Assembly (NCBI GenBank): GCA_024235395.1 | Contig: JACKMK010000002.1 | Coordinates: forward strand, 620,001 to 684,000 | Direction of reading: 5' to 3' | DNA from: Chromatiaceae bacterium | Lineage (GTDB): Bacteria; Pseudomonadota; Gammaproteobacteria; Chromatiales; Chromatiaceae | Length of the DNA: 64,000 bases | Shown here: positions 18,623-29,327 of the stretch, one piece after another | Position numbering within the stretch: the stretch's first letter is position 1 | Layout of the letters: each line of letters begins with the position of its first letter | Notes under the pieces: model-generated | The model's input: the letters and a program-made list of their open reading frames with translations, nothing else | Database searches by the model: none | Told to the model about the DNA's origin: nothing | Translations under genes and position numbers: made by a program

Positions 18623-19153
18623 ATGAACCGATTGATTGTCTCCGTTGCACTGATCCTGACCCTGGCCCTGACCGGCCTCGCGCAAGCCGCCGAGAAGGCG
18701 CTCGACACGCCGCCGTTCGACAAGGCGATCGCGCGCGAGATGATCAGCAACAGCATCCAGCGCTTCGAACTCGCCGACGGCATCGGGGTCGACGACGCGG
18801 TACAGTCGATGCAGCTGCGCGCGAACATGCTGAACTTCAAAATGGTCGCGGATCTGCCGCTGTCCGAGCAGGTCAAGGCGATGGGCCAGGATGCCAATTA
18901 CATGCGTATCCTGGCCTTCTGCGACGCGCTGATCGCCAAAAAGATGGTCGAGTACGACATCATCTTCGCCGGTTTCCTGCCATGCCGCATCGCGGTGCTG
19001 GAGGATTCCAACGGCAAGGGCTGGATCGTGACCACCAACATGGACATGATGCTGCACGCCGTCGATCTGCCCGAGGACCTGCAGCCGCTGGCGAAGAAGG
19101 TCCGCGACTCCATCTACAGCATCGTCGATGCCGGGGTGAACGGCGACCTCTGA
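18623..19153 (+). CDS. periplasmic DUF302 family protein
   Basis: 176 aa. Signal peptide (LIVSVALILTLALTGLAQAA). The C-terminal half matches the DUF302 fold (FLPCRIAVLEDSNGKGWIVT, then NMDMMLHAVDLPEDL). DUF302 proteins are found beside sulfur and redox genes in many proteobacteria; the role is unknown. A weak GAGG lies before ATG 18623. The sulfide:quinone reductase-like gene follows 295 bp later. Confidence 0.8.
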   Translation: MNRLIVSVALILTLALTGLAQAAEKALDTPPFDKAIAREMISNSIQRFELADGIGVDDAVQSMQLRANMLNFKMVADLPLSEQVKAMGQDANYMRILAFCDALIAKKMVEYDIIFAGFLPCRIAVLEDSNGKGWIVTTNMDMMLHAVDLPEDLQPLAKKVRDSIYSIVDAGVNGDL

Positions 19154-19171
19154 GCCTGTTGCCCCACTGTT

Positions 19172-19205
19172 CGCGGACCGCCGGGGCCTGCACCGGCGGT
19201 CCGCG
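19172..19205. terminator. strong GC hairpin after the DUF302 gene, no T-run
   Basis: CGCGGACCGCCGG pairs with CCGGCGGTCCGCG across an 8-nt loop, 18 bp past the stop. No U-tract follows, so it may slow or protect the transcript end rather than terminate it by itself. Confidence 0.5.
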
Positions 19206-19448
19206 GTGACTTGATCTACCGCAGCAGGCAAGCAAAAAACCCTCCCGTACCGCTGGTTTCCTGTGCGATACTGCCCCCGCACTGTGCTGGCGACAAAATT
19301 ACTCCAAACAACGCCGGCCGGCGGGTGACCCGTGGTTGCCCGAGTGCAGCAATAACTGCCCCGATGCAACGCAGCCCCAAGTGTCCCGAAGTGTGTGGGC
19401 GCCCGGTCGCTTCCGCGGCATCGATCCGCCTTCTTGAGGAGATACTAA

Positions 19449-20720
19449 ATGGCACATATTGTCGTTCTTGGCGCCGGTACCGGCGGCATGCCCGCGGCCT
19501 ACGAGCTGCGTGCCGAGCTTGGCAGCGAACACGAGATCACGATGGTCAACGAACGCGACTATTTCCAGTTCGTACCGTCGAACCCGTGGGTCGCGGTCGG
19601 CTGGCGCGATCGCAACAGCATCACCTTTGACATCCGCCCGCACCTGGAGCGCAAGGGCATCAATTTCATCGCCAAGCGCTGCGACAAGATCGACCCGCAG
19701 GGCAGTACGCTGACCTTCGAGGACGGCGAGACGCTCAAGTACGACTACCTGGTGATCGCAACCGGTCCGCGCCTGGCGTTCGAGGAGGTCGAGGGCGCCG
19801 GTCCGAACGGCGGCCACACGCACTCGGTTTGTACCGTCGACCATGCAGAGTCGGCCTATGAGGACTACAAGAAGCTGCTCGAAGAGCCCGGACACGTGGT
19901 GATCGGCGCGATGCCGTTCGCATCCTGCTTCGGTCCGGCCTACGAGTTCGCGTTCATCATGGACGCCGACCTGCGCAAGCGCAAAATGCGTGACCGCATC
20001 CCGATGACCTTCGTGACCTCGGAGCCGTACATCGGCCATCTCGGCCTCGGCGGCGTGGGGGATTCGCAGGGCATGCTCGAGAGCGAGATGCGCAACCACC
20101 ACATGAAGTGGATCACCAATGCCAAGGTGACCAAGGTCGAGGCCGGCAAGATGTTCGTCGAGGAGTTCGACAATGCCGGGCACAAGGTCAAGGACCACGA
20201 GATCGCGTTCAAGTTCTCGATGATGCTGCCGGCGTTCAAGGGCGTCCAGGCGGTGATGTCGGTCGAGGGCCTGTGCAACCCGCGCGGCTTTGTGTTCGTC
20301 GACGAGTACCAGCGCAACCCGACCTACAAGAACATCTATTCGGCCGGTGTGTGCATCGCGATCCCGCCGGTCGAGGCGACCGCGGTACCGACCGGTGCGC
20401 CGAAGACCGGTTACATGATCGAGTCGATGGTGACCGCGATCGTGCACAACATCCACAACGAGCTCGACGGCAAGGAACCCGATCAGAAGGGTACCTGGAA
20501 CGCGATCTGTCTGGCCGACATGGGCGACACCGGTGCGGCGTTCGTCGCGTTGCCGCAGATCCCGCCGCGCAATGTCGCGTGGTTCAAGAAAGGCAAGTGG
20601 GTGCACATGGCGAAGATCGCGTTCGAGAAGTACTTCATCCGCAAGATGAAGAAGGGTACCTCGGAGCCGATCTACGAGAAGTACATCCTGAAGATGCTGG
20701 GTATCAACCGACTGAAGTGA
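19449..20720 (+). CDS. sqr: sulfide:quinone oxidoreductase-like flavoprotein
   Basis: 423 aa. N-terminal FAD-binding GAGTGGMPAAYELR, FAD motif YDYLVIATGPRL, and the late NIYSAGVCIAIPP. Three Cys at SQR-like positions: C128 (HSVCTVDHAE), C160 (FASCFGPAYEF) and C302. In Sqr these Cys carry the polysulfide. The C-terminus is amphipathic and basic (AKIAFEKYFIRKMKKG), fitting monotopic membrane binding. RBS GAGGAG lies before ATG. Suggests oxidation of sulfide to polysulfur feeding quinones. The Sqr subtype is not assigned with certainty. Confidence 0.82.
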   Translation: MAHIVVLGAGTGGMPAAYELRAELGSEHEITMVNERDYFQFVPSNPWVAVGWRDRNSITFDIRPHLERKGINFIAKRCDKIDPQGSTLTFEDGETLKYDYLVIATGPRLAFEEVEGAGPNGGHTHSVCTVDHAESAYEDYKKLLEEPGHVVIGAMPFASCFGPAYEFAFIMDADLRKRKMRDRIPMTFVTSEPYIGHLGLGGVGDSQGMLESEMRNHHMKWITNAKVTKVEAGKMFVEEFDNAGHKVKDHEIAFKFSMMLPAFKGVQAVMSVEGLCNPRGFVFVDEYQRNPTYKNIYSAGVCIAIPPVEATAVPTGAPKTGYMIESMVTAIVHNIHNELDGKEPDQKGTWNAICLADMGDTGAAFVALPQIPPRNVAWFKKGKWVHMAKIAFEKYFIRKMKKGTSEPIYEKYILKMLGINRLK

Positions 20721-20741
20721 CAGGCGGCGCCCGCTGATACG

Positions 20742-20769
20742 AACCCGGCCACGCGGCCGGGTTTTTTTT
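20742..20769 (+). terminator. rho-independent terminator after sqr
   Basis: AACCCGGCC-ACGC-GGCCGGGTT followed by T8, 22 bp past the stop codon. Confidence 0.9.
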
Positions 20770-20830
20770 GCGCGGGTGTCGGGGTGGTGCAGCGCTCAAA
20801 TGTTGTTGCGCTGCGCGCGGTTTGTGCTTG

Positions 20831-21301
20831 ATGCGCTCGGCGGAGCGCGCCCGCGTTACTCTTCTTTGCGTGCCCAAAGAAGAGTAACCAGAAGAAAGGG
20901 CACCCGACGACTTGCCCCTCGCCGTTGGCGAGGGGTGCCCTGTGCTTCTCGCGTCGGGCGGCGCTCGGGAACTCGCTCCCTGGCGGTCGCTCAGACACCC
21001 CTCGCTTGGTCCCGCCCGCCGCTGCGATGCTCGGCGGCGTCCACGGGGCTCAGGGAGGCGATAGCCGGCTACGGAGCACCGGTTCCCCCTTGGTGCAGCC
21101 GAGCACCACAGGCGGAAAACGGATGAGCGCGAGGACTGTCTGACCGAGCGTAGCGAGGGAGTTCCGCAGCGCCCGTTTTGCGCCGAGGAGCGCAGGGTAG
21201 TCCGCGCGCAGCGCGGGCCAAGCCTTGGCGGTGCCTTTTTCTTTGCCTTCTTTCTTTTGGGCAAGCAAAAGAAAGAAGGGCGGGTGCGCTCCGCCGAGCG
21301 C
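20831..21301. repeat. ~470-bp inverted-arm repeat element (non-coding)
   Basis: Each end carries a long perfect hairpin: GTTACTCTTCTTTG / CAAAGAAGAGTAAC at 20855-20888 (loop CGTGCC) and CCTTCTTTCTTTTG / CAAAAGAAAGAAGG at 21246-21279 (loop GGCAAG). The left arm, from the GCTCGGCGGAGCGC motif through the hairpin to GGGCACC, reads as the reverse complement of the right arm, so the whole unit is an inverted repeat about 70 bp deep. The middle has frames open only by composition. The 720-bp gap 20721-21440 holds this element, the sqr terminator and the ispG promoter; no gene is supported. Confidence 0.7.
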
Positions 21302-21440
21302 TCTCCAAACCCACAGCGCATGGCCCTCCAACCACTGTCCGTACGCGGGTACCTGACGCCACGTCCGCGACGATCGACGGTGGCGCGGTTTGCTATGATC
21401 GCGCACTGATTCCACACCCGCGGCGAGAGCGCCCACCCAG

Positions 21441-22688
21441 ATGAGCGGATCCCCGATCAATCGCCACAAAACGGTCGCGGTGCGCGTCGGCAGCGTCACC
21501 GTCGGTGGCAACGCGCCTGTGGTCGTGCAGTCGATGACCAACACCGACACCGCCGATATCAAGGCGACGGTAGACCAGGTCGCGGCACTGGCCCGCGCCG
21601 GGTCCGAGCTGGTGCGTATCACGGTCAACAGCGAGGATGCGGCACGCGCGGTGCCGGCGATTCGCGAAGGCCTGGACGCGCGCGGCGTCGAGGTGCCGCT
21701 GGTCGGTGACTTCCACTTCAATGGCCACCGGCTGCTCGCACAGTATCCGGAGTGTGCCCAGGCGTTGGCCAAGTACCGCATCAATCCGGGCAATGTCGGC
21801 AGCGGCGAGAAGCGCGATGCGCAGTTCGCGAGCATGATCGAGACCGCGATCGCGCTCGACAAGGCGGTGCGCATCGGCGTGAACTGGGGTTCGCTCGACA
21901 AGGGCCTGGTCGCGCAGATGATGGACGCGAACGCGCGTGCTGCGCAGCCGCTCGATGCCGACGCGATGATGCGCGAGGTGATGGTGGCCTCGGCGTTGCA
22001 GAGCGCCGCGAAGGCCGAGGAGATCGGCCTGCCGCGCGAGCGCATCGTGCTGTCGTGCAAGATGAGCGGCGTGCAGGACCTGATCGGCGTGTACCGTGCC
22101 CTGGCGTCGCGCTGCGACTATGCGCTGCACCTCGGGCTGACCGAGGCCGGCATGGGCTCGAAGGGCATCGTCGCGTCGACCGCGGCGCTCGCGGTCCTGC
22201 TGCAGGAGGGGATCGGCGACACCATCCGCATCTCGCTGACCCCGGAGCCCGGCGGCGACCGCACCCAGGAGGTGCGGGTCGCGCAGGAGATTCTGCAGTC
22301 GATGGGCCTGCGCGCCTTCATGCCGATGGTGATCGCCTGCCCGGGTTGCGGGCGGACCACCAGCACCTATTTCCAGCAGCTCGCGCAGGACATCCAGACC
22401 TATCTGCGCGAACAGATGCCACGCTGGCGCAACGAGTATCCGGGCGTCGAGGAGATGGACGTCGCGGTGATGGGTTGCGTGGTCAACGGGCCGGGCGAGA
22501 GCAAGCACGCCAACATCGGGATCAGCCTGCCGGGCACCGGCGAACAGCCGGCGGCCCCGGTGTTCGTCGACGGGCGCAAGACCGTGACCCTCAAGGGTGA
22601 CAACATCGCCGCCGAGTTCCAGGCGATCGTCGACGACTACGTGCGCAGCCACTATGCGCCGGGCGTCGCGCCCGAGCGCAGCGCCTGA
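21441..22688 (+). CDS. ispG: 4-hydroxy-3-methylbut-2-enyl-diphosphate synthase (flavodoxin)
   Basis: 415 aa, close to the usual bacterial length. Family features: VVVQSMTNTDTADIKATVDQ, LVGDFHFNGH, RINPGNVGSGEKRD, and the 4Fe-4S cysteines in CPGCGRTTSTY and the later GCVVNGPGE. Catalyses the penultimate step of the MEP isoprenoid pathway in the cytoplasm. ATG 21441 has a weak upstream purine run. It stands alone between the repeat element and the GlcG-like gene. Confidence 0.96.
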   Translation: MSGSPINRHKTVAVRVGSVTVGGNAPVVVQSMTNTDTADIKATVDQVAALARAGSELVRITVNSEDAARAVPAIREGLDARGVEVPLVGDFHFNGHRLLAQYPECAQALAKYRINPGNVGSGEKRDAQFASMIETAIALDKAVRIGVNWGSLDKGLVAQMMDANARAAQPLDADAMMREVMVASALQSAAKAEEIGLPRERIVLSCKMSGVQDLIGVYRALASRCDYALHLGLTEAGMGSKGIVASTAALAVLLQEGIGDTIRISLTPEPGGDRTQEVRVAQEILQSMGLRAFMPMVIACPGCGRTTSTYFQQLAQDIQTYLREQMPRWRNEYPGVEEMDVAVMGCVVNGPGESKHANIGISLPGTGEQPAAPVFVDGRKTVTLKGDNIAAEFQAIVDDYVRSHYAPGVAPERSA

Positions 22689-22845
22689 CAATTCACCCAG
22701 TCGGCGTGGTGACGTTTCGCGCAACTTTGGCGAACCCGTGGCGTCTGTTGTTGAAGGCCCGCCGGACGCGTGCAAGCATTGGCGGCCCACGCAGCGGGCC
22801 GCGCTGCAACAATCATCAAGAACAACCCGATGGGAGGAGTGTTTC

Positions 22846-23337
22846 GTGAAAAAGACCAGTCTCGTGGCGATCGTCGCCGCTGCCCTCGCGAGTGTCCCCG
22901 CCGCCGCGGAGGACAACATGATCATCCAGGTGAAACGTATGTCGATGGACACCGCGAACACCATCGCCAAGGCCGCGGTCGAGGCCTGCCGCGAGAAGGG
23001 GATCCAGATCGGTGTCACGGTGGTCGATCGTGACGGCATACCGCAGGCGGTGCTGCGCGACACCATCGCGCCGGCGATCACGCTGCCGATCTCCAAGGGC
23101 AAGGCGTACGCCGCGGTGATGTTCAACGTGCCCACCTCGGCGCTGTCCGATCGCGCGAACACGCCGATCGGCCGGGTCCCGGGGGTGGTGATGTCGGCTG
23201 GCGGGGTGCCGATCCAGGTCGGCGGTGCGTTGCTCGGCGGGGTCGGGGTATCCGGTGCGCCGGCCGGCGAGACCGACGAGGAGTGTGCCAACGCCGGGGT
23301 CGAGGCGGTGCAGACCGATCTCGAGATGGCCGGCTGA
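22846..23337 (+). CDS. exported GlcG/HbpS-like (DUF336) heme- or ligand-binding protein
   Basis: 163 aa from GTG 22846, which has a strong GGGAGGAG 7 nt upstream; the longer frame is rejected. Signal peptide KKTSLVAIVAAALASVPAAA. The mature part has GlcG/HbpS features: ANTIAKAAVEACREKG, VTVVDRDGIPQAVLRD, KGKAYAAVMFN, and the Gly-rich PIQVGGALLGGVGVSGAPAG ending with DEECANAGVEA. Family members bind heme or small degradation products. Periplasmic by prediction. Confidence 0.82.
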   Translation: MKKTSLVAIVAAALASVPAAAEDNMIIQVKRMSMDTANTIAKAAVEACREKGIQIGVTVVDRDGIPQAVLRDTIAPAITLPISKGKAYAAVMFNVPTSALSDRANTPIGRVPGVVMSAGGVPIQVGGALLGGVGVSGAPAGETDEECANAGVEAVQTDLEMAG

Positions 23338-23353
23338 GGTCACACCGCAGTCT

Positions 23354-23383
23354 GGCTGACCCCGCGAGGCCGCGGGGTCAGCC
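23354..23383. terminator. bidirectional hairpin between convergent genes
   Basis: GGCTGACCCCGCG pairs with CGCGGGGTCAGCC with a 4-nt loop. It fills the 40-bp gap between the GlcG-like stop and the thioesterase stop and overlaps the latter. No T-run on either side. Confidence 0.55.
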
Positions 23384-23800
23384 GCCGGCCTGTTTGCGCG
23401 CCAGGCGCGCATCGAACTTCTCGCGGTCGATGACGAAACGCTCGTGGGTGCCGCGCGAGATCGTGTCGACACCGTCGTGCGCCGCGACCTCGAACACCAG
23501 CCTGCGGCCTTCCACCGTGATCAACGCCACGTCCACGACGACCTCCAGCCCCGGCGGTGTCGCCGCCTCGTGACTGACATCGACATGGGTACCGACGGTC
23601 TGTTCGGTGGGCCAGTCGAGGTGCGGGTTGATCGCCCGGATGCAGGCCCATTCGAGCAGCCCGACCAGAAATCCGGTCGCGAACACCTCGGGCATAGCGC
23701 CGAACTCAGGGGATTCCGGATACAAGGCCGGTACCGTCTTGGAACCCGGCACGGTGAAGCGGTGGCTGTAGCGCAGGCCGGGCTGCAGGCTGTCCTTCAT
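23378..23800 (-). CDS. hotdog-fold thioesterase (fluoroacetyl-CoA thioesterase-like)
   Basis: 140 aa. Single hotdog domain: VFATGFLVGLLEWACIRAI, then GTHVDVSHEAATPPGLEVVV (catalytic/binding H and E as in the FlK group), then VAAHDGVDTISRGTHERFVI. Start ATG 23800 gives the expected size; the upstream frame lies over the LysR gene. Lies between the GlcG-like gene and a LysR regulator transcribed in the same direction 76 bp upstream. Confidence 0.8.
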   Translation of the reverse strand: MKDSLQPGLRYSHRFTVPGSKTVPALYPESPEFGAMPEVFATGFLVGLLEWACIRAINPHLDWPTEQTVGTHVDVSHEAATPPGLEVVVDVALITVEGRRLVFEVAAHDGVDTISRGTHERFVIDREKFDARLARKQAGG

Positions 23801-23876
23801 CGGTCTCTCGTCGGGATGCGTGCGGTGCCGTCGACTATGCCGCGCACGCGATAGCGCGGCAAGCCGGCAACCGTTC

Positions 23877-24785
23877 TCAGGCCTCGACCGAGACGCCGCG
23901 CGACCCGGGCTCCTCCCACAACGCGCGGACCACCGCCTGCAGCGCGGCGATCGCCGGTTCCGCGCTGCGCTGGCGCTGTACCGCGAAGCCCAGCGCGACG
24001 GTCGCCGGGTCGCCGTCCCACAGGCAGGCATCGCCCTGGCGCTGCAGCTGTTCCGCGTCGTCGGCGCGCAACAGCGACAGGCCGGCGCCGGCACGGATCA
24101 GCGCGCGCACCGCGTCCTCGCTGTCGACATACGCGACCTTGTGCGGCTGGTCGTCGAGGTCGGCGAACAACGACTGCATCAGCACATAGAACGGGCAGGT
24201 GTCGGAGGTGTAGACCCACGGCATCGCGGCGAGCGCGCGCCGGTCTGCGGCAGCGAGTCGCCCGGACCAGTCGGCCGGCCCGGTCACGCGCATCGACACG
24301 CTGGCGAGTTCCAGGGTCACGAGGTCGGCGCTCGTGCAAGGGCCGAAGAAGAAGCCACCGTCGAGCACTCCGCGGCGGATGTCCGGCAGGATCTGCGCAC
24401 TCATGCTCTGCACGAAATGCGGACTGATGCGCGGATGGCGTTCCGCGAGCAGGCGGTGCAGTTCGCCGATGCGCATGAACTCGAAGTCGGTGTGTACGCC
24501 GACGCGCAGTTCGCCGACCAGCTCCTTCTGCAGCTGCTGGGCATCCGCCTTGAGCTGCGCCGCGGCGTTCAGCGTCGTCACCGCCTGGTCGTACAGCATC
24601 CGGCCTTTCGCGGTCAGCTGCATGCCGCGCGGCGTCCGTTCGAACAGGGTCACGCCGAGCTCCTCTTCGAGCGCCTTGAGCTGCGCACTGATCGCCGGCT
24701 GGCTGGTGAACAGCAGTTCCGCGGCGCGCGTCAGCGAACCCTCGTCGGCGATCTTCACGAAGGTGTTCAGTTGATACAGCTCCAC
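23877..24785 (-). CDS. LysR-family transcriptional regulator
   Basis: 302 aa from GTG 24785 (GGGAGAGG 8 nt upstream). N-terminal winged HTH: LNTFVKIADEGSLTRAAELL, SQPAISAQLKALEEELGVTLF, RTPRGMQLTAKG. The effector domain follows (LVGELRVGVHTDFEFMRIGE onward). A CPFY motif in SDTCPFYVLMQ is present. Target unknown; the thioesterase downstream or the divergent DUF1127 gene are candidates. Confidence 0.88.
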   Translation of the reverse strand: MELYQLNTFVKIADEGSLTRAAELLFTSQPAISAQLKALEEELGVTLFERTPRGMQLTAKGRMLYDQAVTTLNAAAQLKADAQQLQKELVGELRVGVHTDFEFMRIGELHRLLAERHPRISPHFVQSMSAQILPDIRRGVLDGGFFFGPCTSADLVTLELASVSMRVTGPADWSGRLAAADRRALAAMPWVYTSDTCPFYVLMQSLFADLDDQPHKVAYVDSEDAVRALIRAGAGLSLLRADDAEQLQRQGDACLWDGDPATVALGFAVQRQRSAEPAIAALQAVVRALWEEPGSRGVSVEA

Positions 24786-24946
24786 CGGCGGCCTCTCCCA
24801 TGTTGCAGCCCCTGTCAGGCATTGAAGCAGACCGGTGCCGGTTTGACCCATCGTGATTTCCGAAGGCCGCCTTCCAGACAAACGATTGGCCGTGCGCGCT
24901 GCACCCCTCTAGGGTTTCGGCAGGGTTCAGATGCGGGAGCAAGGCG

Positions 24947-25171
24947 ATGGACGAGGGACACTGCAGCACGGTCGGGCACTACCGTCCGGCATTCCATCCG
25001 GGTCGGCTGTGGCGACGGCTGCGCGGGTTCGCGGCGCGCCTGGCGCAGATCGAGCAGCGCCGCCGCCAGCGCCAGGCGTTGGCCCGGCTCGATGCCCGGC
25101 TGTTGCGCGACGTCGGGATCAGCGTCGAGCAGGCCGCGCGCGAGGTACGCAAGCCGCTGTGGAGGGCCTGA
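24947..25171 (+). CDS. DUF1127 small protein
   Basis: 74 aa. C-terminal DUF1127 motif: RQALARLDARLLRDVGISVE followed by QAAREVRKPLWRA. Arg-rich and helical. Such proteins are small cytoplasmic regulators, some RNA-linked. Divergent from the LysR gene (161 bp between starts). Confidence 0.75.
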   Translation: MDEGHCSTVGHYRPAFHPGRLWRRLRGFAARLAQIEQRRRQRQALARLDARLLRDVGISVEQAAREVRKPLWRA

Positions 25172-25239
25172 GAAAACGATAGGCAAGCGCGCGCGGTGGG
25201 CGTATAAAGCGCCGTCCCCGATTTGCGGAGCCACGCGAC

Positions 25240-25902
25240 CTGAACACACTGGCCACTACCTTCGAACCCGGCGACGGCGACGAGCTGGAACGCATTGCCG
25301 AGGCGGTCGGCCGGCACGGTTATGCGCTCAGCGACTGTGCACTGCCGCCGGCGCTGCTCGATGCCCTGTTCGTACACGTCAGCGGGTTGCCCGACCAGGC
25401 GCTGCAAAGGGCCGGCGTCGGTCGCGAGCAGGCCCACCAGATGAACCAGTTCGTGCGCACCGACGAGACCTGCTGGCTGGAGCCGGAGCAGCCGGCGAGT
25501 CGGCCTTTGCTCGACTGGATGGAACGCCTGCGCCTCGCGCTCAACCGGCGTCTGTTCCTCGGGCTGTTCGACTACGAGGCGCACTTTGCGCGCTACCTGC
25601 CCGGCGCCTTCTACCGCAGGCACCGCGATGCATTCGGTGACGGTACGACCAATCGCGTACTGTCGACCGTGCTGTACCTGAATCCAGCCTGGAGCAGCGG
25701 TGACGGCGGCGAGCTGGTGTTGTATGCCGACGACGACCGGCAGACGCTCGAGGTCGTGACGCCGAGCTATGGTCGGCTCGCGGTGTTTCTCAGCGAGCGC
25801 TTTCCGCACGAGGTGCTGGCGACGCGACGCACGCGCTACAGCATCGCCGGCTGGTTCCGGGTGAACGGCTCGCTCGGCGGGGTGATCGATCCGCCGCGCT
25901 GA
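25240..25902 (+). CDS. 2OG-Fe(II) oxygenase (prolyl-hydroxylase-like), probable CTG start
   Basis: 220 aa if started at CTG 25240. Fe(II) and 2OG residues are visible: FYRRHRDAF (HxD), FPHEVLATRRTRYSIAGWF (distal H and R), between VLSTVLYLNPAW and GELVLYADDD. The open frame upstream of the first TTG (25387) keeps coding character (EPGDGDELERIAEAVGRHGY), but no ATG, GTG or TTG exists there. GCGGAG sits 9 nt before the CTG, so CTG is the best-supported start. Confidence 0.78.
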   Translation: MNTLATTFEPGDGDELERIAEAVGRHGYALSDCALPPALLDALFVHVSGLPDQALQRAGVGREQAHQMNQFVRTDETCWLEPEQPASRPLLDWMERLRLALNRRLFLGLFDYEAHFARYLPGAFYRRHRDAFGDGTTNRVLSTVLYLNPAWSSGDGGELVLYADDDRQTLEVVTPSYGRLAVFLSERFPHEVLATRRTRYSIAGWFRVNGSLGGVIDPPR

Positions 25903-25907
25903 GCCGC

Positions 25908-26615
25908 TCAGCCGTCGAGCAGCGCCTGCAACTTCGCGGTATCGACCCGGTAGCGGTTGCCGCCGAGCTCGCCGAGGATGCCCTGACGCTTGAACTCCGC
26001 GACCGTGCGGCTCGCGGTCTCGGTGGTGATGCCGAGCATGGCGCCGATGTCCTCGCGGCCGAACAGGGTGCACTCCGGCGTCTCGGTGCCGCGCACCAGG
26101 CGCAGCAACAGGCGCGCGACCCGCTCGCGAGCCGAACCGGTCGACAGCTCGGTGAGCCACAGGTCGGCCTCGCTGAGCGCGTTCTGCCACCGCTTCAGCA
26201 ACTCCATGTGCAGCTTCGGGCTGTCCTTGCTCAGGGCCTGGACCGTCGTGACCGGCAGGCAGCAGACCTCGGTCGGCTGCATTGCGATCGCGTGATGCTG
26301 GTAGGGGTTGCCGAGCAGCGCCTCGAGCCCGGTCACGCAGGTCGCGCGGATCAGGCGCACGATGCGCTGCGAACCGTCGGGCAGGAACTGGACGAGCTTG
26401 AGCAGGCCGCTGCGGATCGTGAACAGATTGCCGCCGGCATCACCGGCGTTGTACAGCGCCTGCCCGGGGCTCAGCTCGAACTGCTGGATCGGCTGGTGGA
26501 TCTTTTCGAAGTCGCCCTCTTCGAGCCCGGCGAACAATACCGACTCGCGCAACGAACACTTCTTGCAGTCGGCCTCGCCGGACCAGGCCTCTTTGAAGGG
26601 GACACGCACACTCAT
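25908..26615 (-). CDS. Crp/Fnr family transcriptional regulator
   Basis: 235 aa. N-terminal cysteines DCKKCSLRE resemble the Fe-S binding start of Fnr, with another Cys pair VCCLP in the sensor barrel. cNMP-type barrel (GQALYNAGDAGGNLFTIRSG) and C-terminal winged HTH (EDIGAMLGITTETASRTVAE). Oxygen or redox sensing is plausible, but the four-Cys pattern of classical Fnr is only partly matched. Convergent with the oxygenase (5 bp). Confidence 0.87.
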   Translation of the reverse strand: MSVRVPFKEAWSGEADCKKCSLRESVLFAGLEEGDFEKIHQPIQQFELSPGQALYNAGDAGGNLFTIRSGLLKLVQFLPDGSQRIVRLIRATCVTGLEALLGNPYQHHAIAMQPTEVCCLPVTTVQALSKDSPKLHMELLKRWQNALSEADLWLTELSTGSARERVARLLLRLVRGTETPECTLFGREDIGAMLGITTETASRTVAEFKRQGILGELGGNRYRVDTAKLQALLDG

Positions 26616-26702
26616 GGCAGAATCTTAACTTTTTCCCGGGTGTACGGATATTTGTGATTCCAGGGTTGAATCGCAGACCGGCCCGGACGGGGGAGGAAGC
26701 GG

Positions 26703-27296
26703 ATGCCTGACAGTGGCGACCGACAGCGCGATTGGGAAGGACGCTACCAAGCGGGGCAGACCGGCTGGGACCGCGGCCAGGTCAGTCCGGCACTCATGCA
26801 TTGGCTGGCGAGCGAGACGCCGCCGCGTGGCCGCGTGCTGGTGCCCGGATGCGGACATGGGCACGAGGTCGCCGAGCTGATCCGCAGTGGCTGCCAGGTG
26901 ACGGCGGTCGACATCGCCGCATCACCCGTGCTGCGCCTGATGGGACAGCTGGCCGAACGCGGTCTGCATGCGAACGTGGTGCAGGCCGACCTGCTGCACT
27001 GGGAGCCGGCCGAGCCGTTCGACGCGATCTACGAACAGACCTGCCTGTGTGCGCTCGACCCTGCGCACTGGCGCGACTACGAGCGTCGCCTCGCCGGGTG
27101 GCTGCCGCCGGGCGGCATCCTGTATGCGTTGTTCATGCAGACCGGGCGCGCGGGCGGACCGCCGTTCGATTGCCCGTTGCCGGACATGCGCACCCTGTTC
27201 GCCGCAACACGCTGGCTGTGGCCGGATGCGGACCCGCTGCGGGTACCGCATCCGACGGGTCTGAACGAGATCGGCTACATGCTGGTGCGCCGCTGA
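26703..27296 (+). CDS. TPMT-family SAM methyltransferase
   Basis: 197 aa. Opens with WEGRYQAGQTGWDRGQVSPA, the family signature, then SAM motif GRVLVPGCGHGHEVAELI, VTAVDIAASPV, and IYEQTCLCALDPAHW. Thiol or chalcogen methylation is known for relatives; the exact substrate is not evident. Divergent from the Crp/Fnr gene. Confidence 0.85.
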   Translation: MPDSGDRQRDWEGRYQAGQTGWDRGQVSPALMHWLASETPPRGRVLVPGCGHGHEVAELIRSGCQVTAVDIAASPVLRLMGQLAERGLHANVVQADLLHWEPAEPFDAIYEQTCLCALDPAHWRDYERRLAGWLPPGGILYALFMQTGRAGGPPFDCPLPDMRTLFAATRWLWPDADPLRVPHPTGLNEIGYMLVRR

Positions 27297-27409
27297 AGGT
27301 GCGACCTGCGCCGGTGCGTGCGCCGGTGTAGACTGCGCGCTCGCAACGCCCGCCGCGGCGGCCCGCAGGGTCGCGAGCCCGGCCGCCGGGCGCAGAGAAA
27401 CCCGATCCG

Positions 27410-29296
<1,887 letters not shown>

Positions 29297-29327
29297 TGGC
29301 CAGGCGGATCGCTATCCGCTCCACCCG

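Noticed and set aside
20776..21444. Several open frames between sqr and ispG
   Set aside because: They lie inside the inverted repeat element, overlap each other on both strands, and are open only because of composition.
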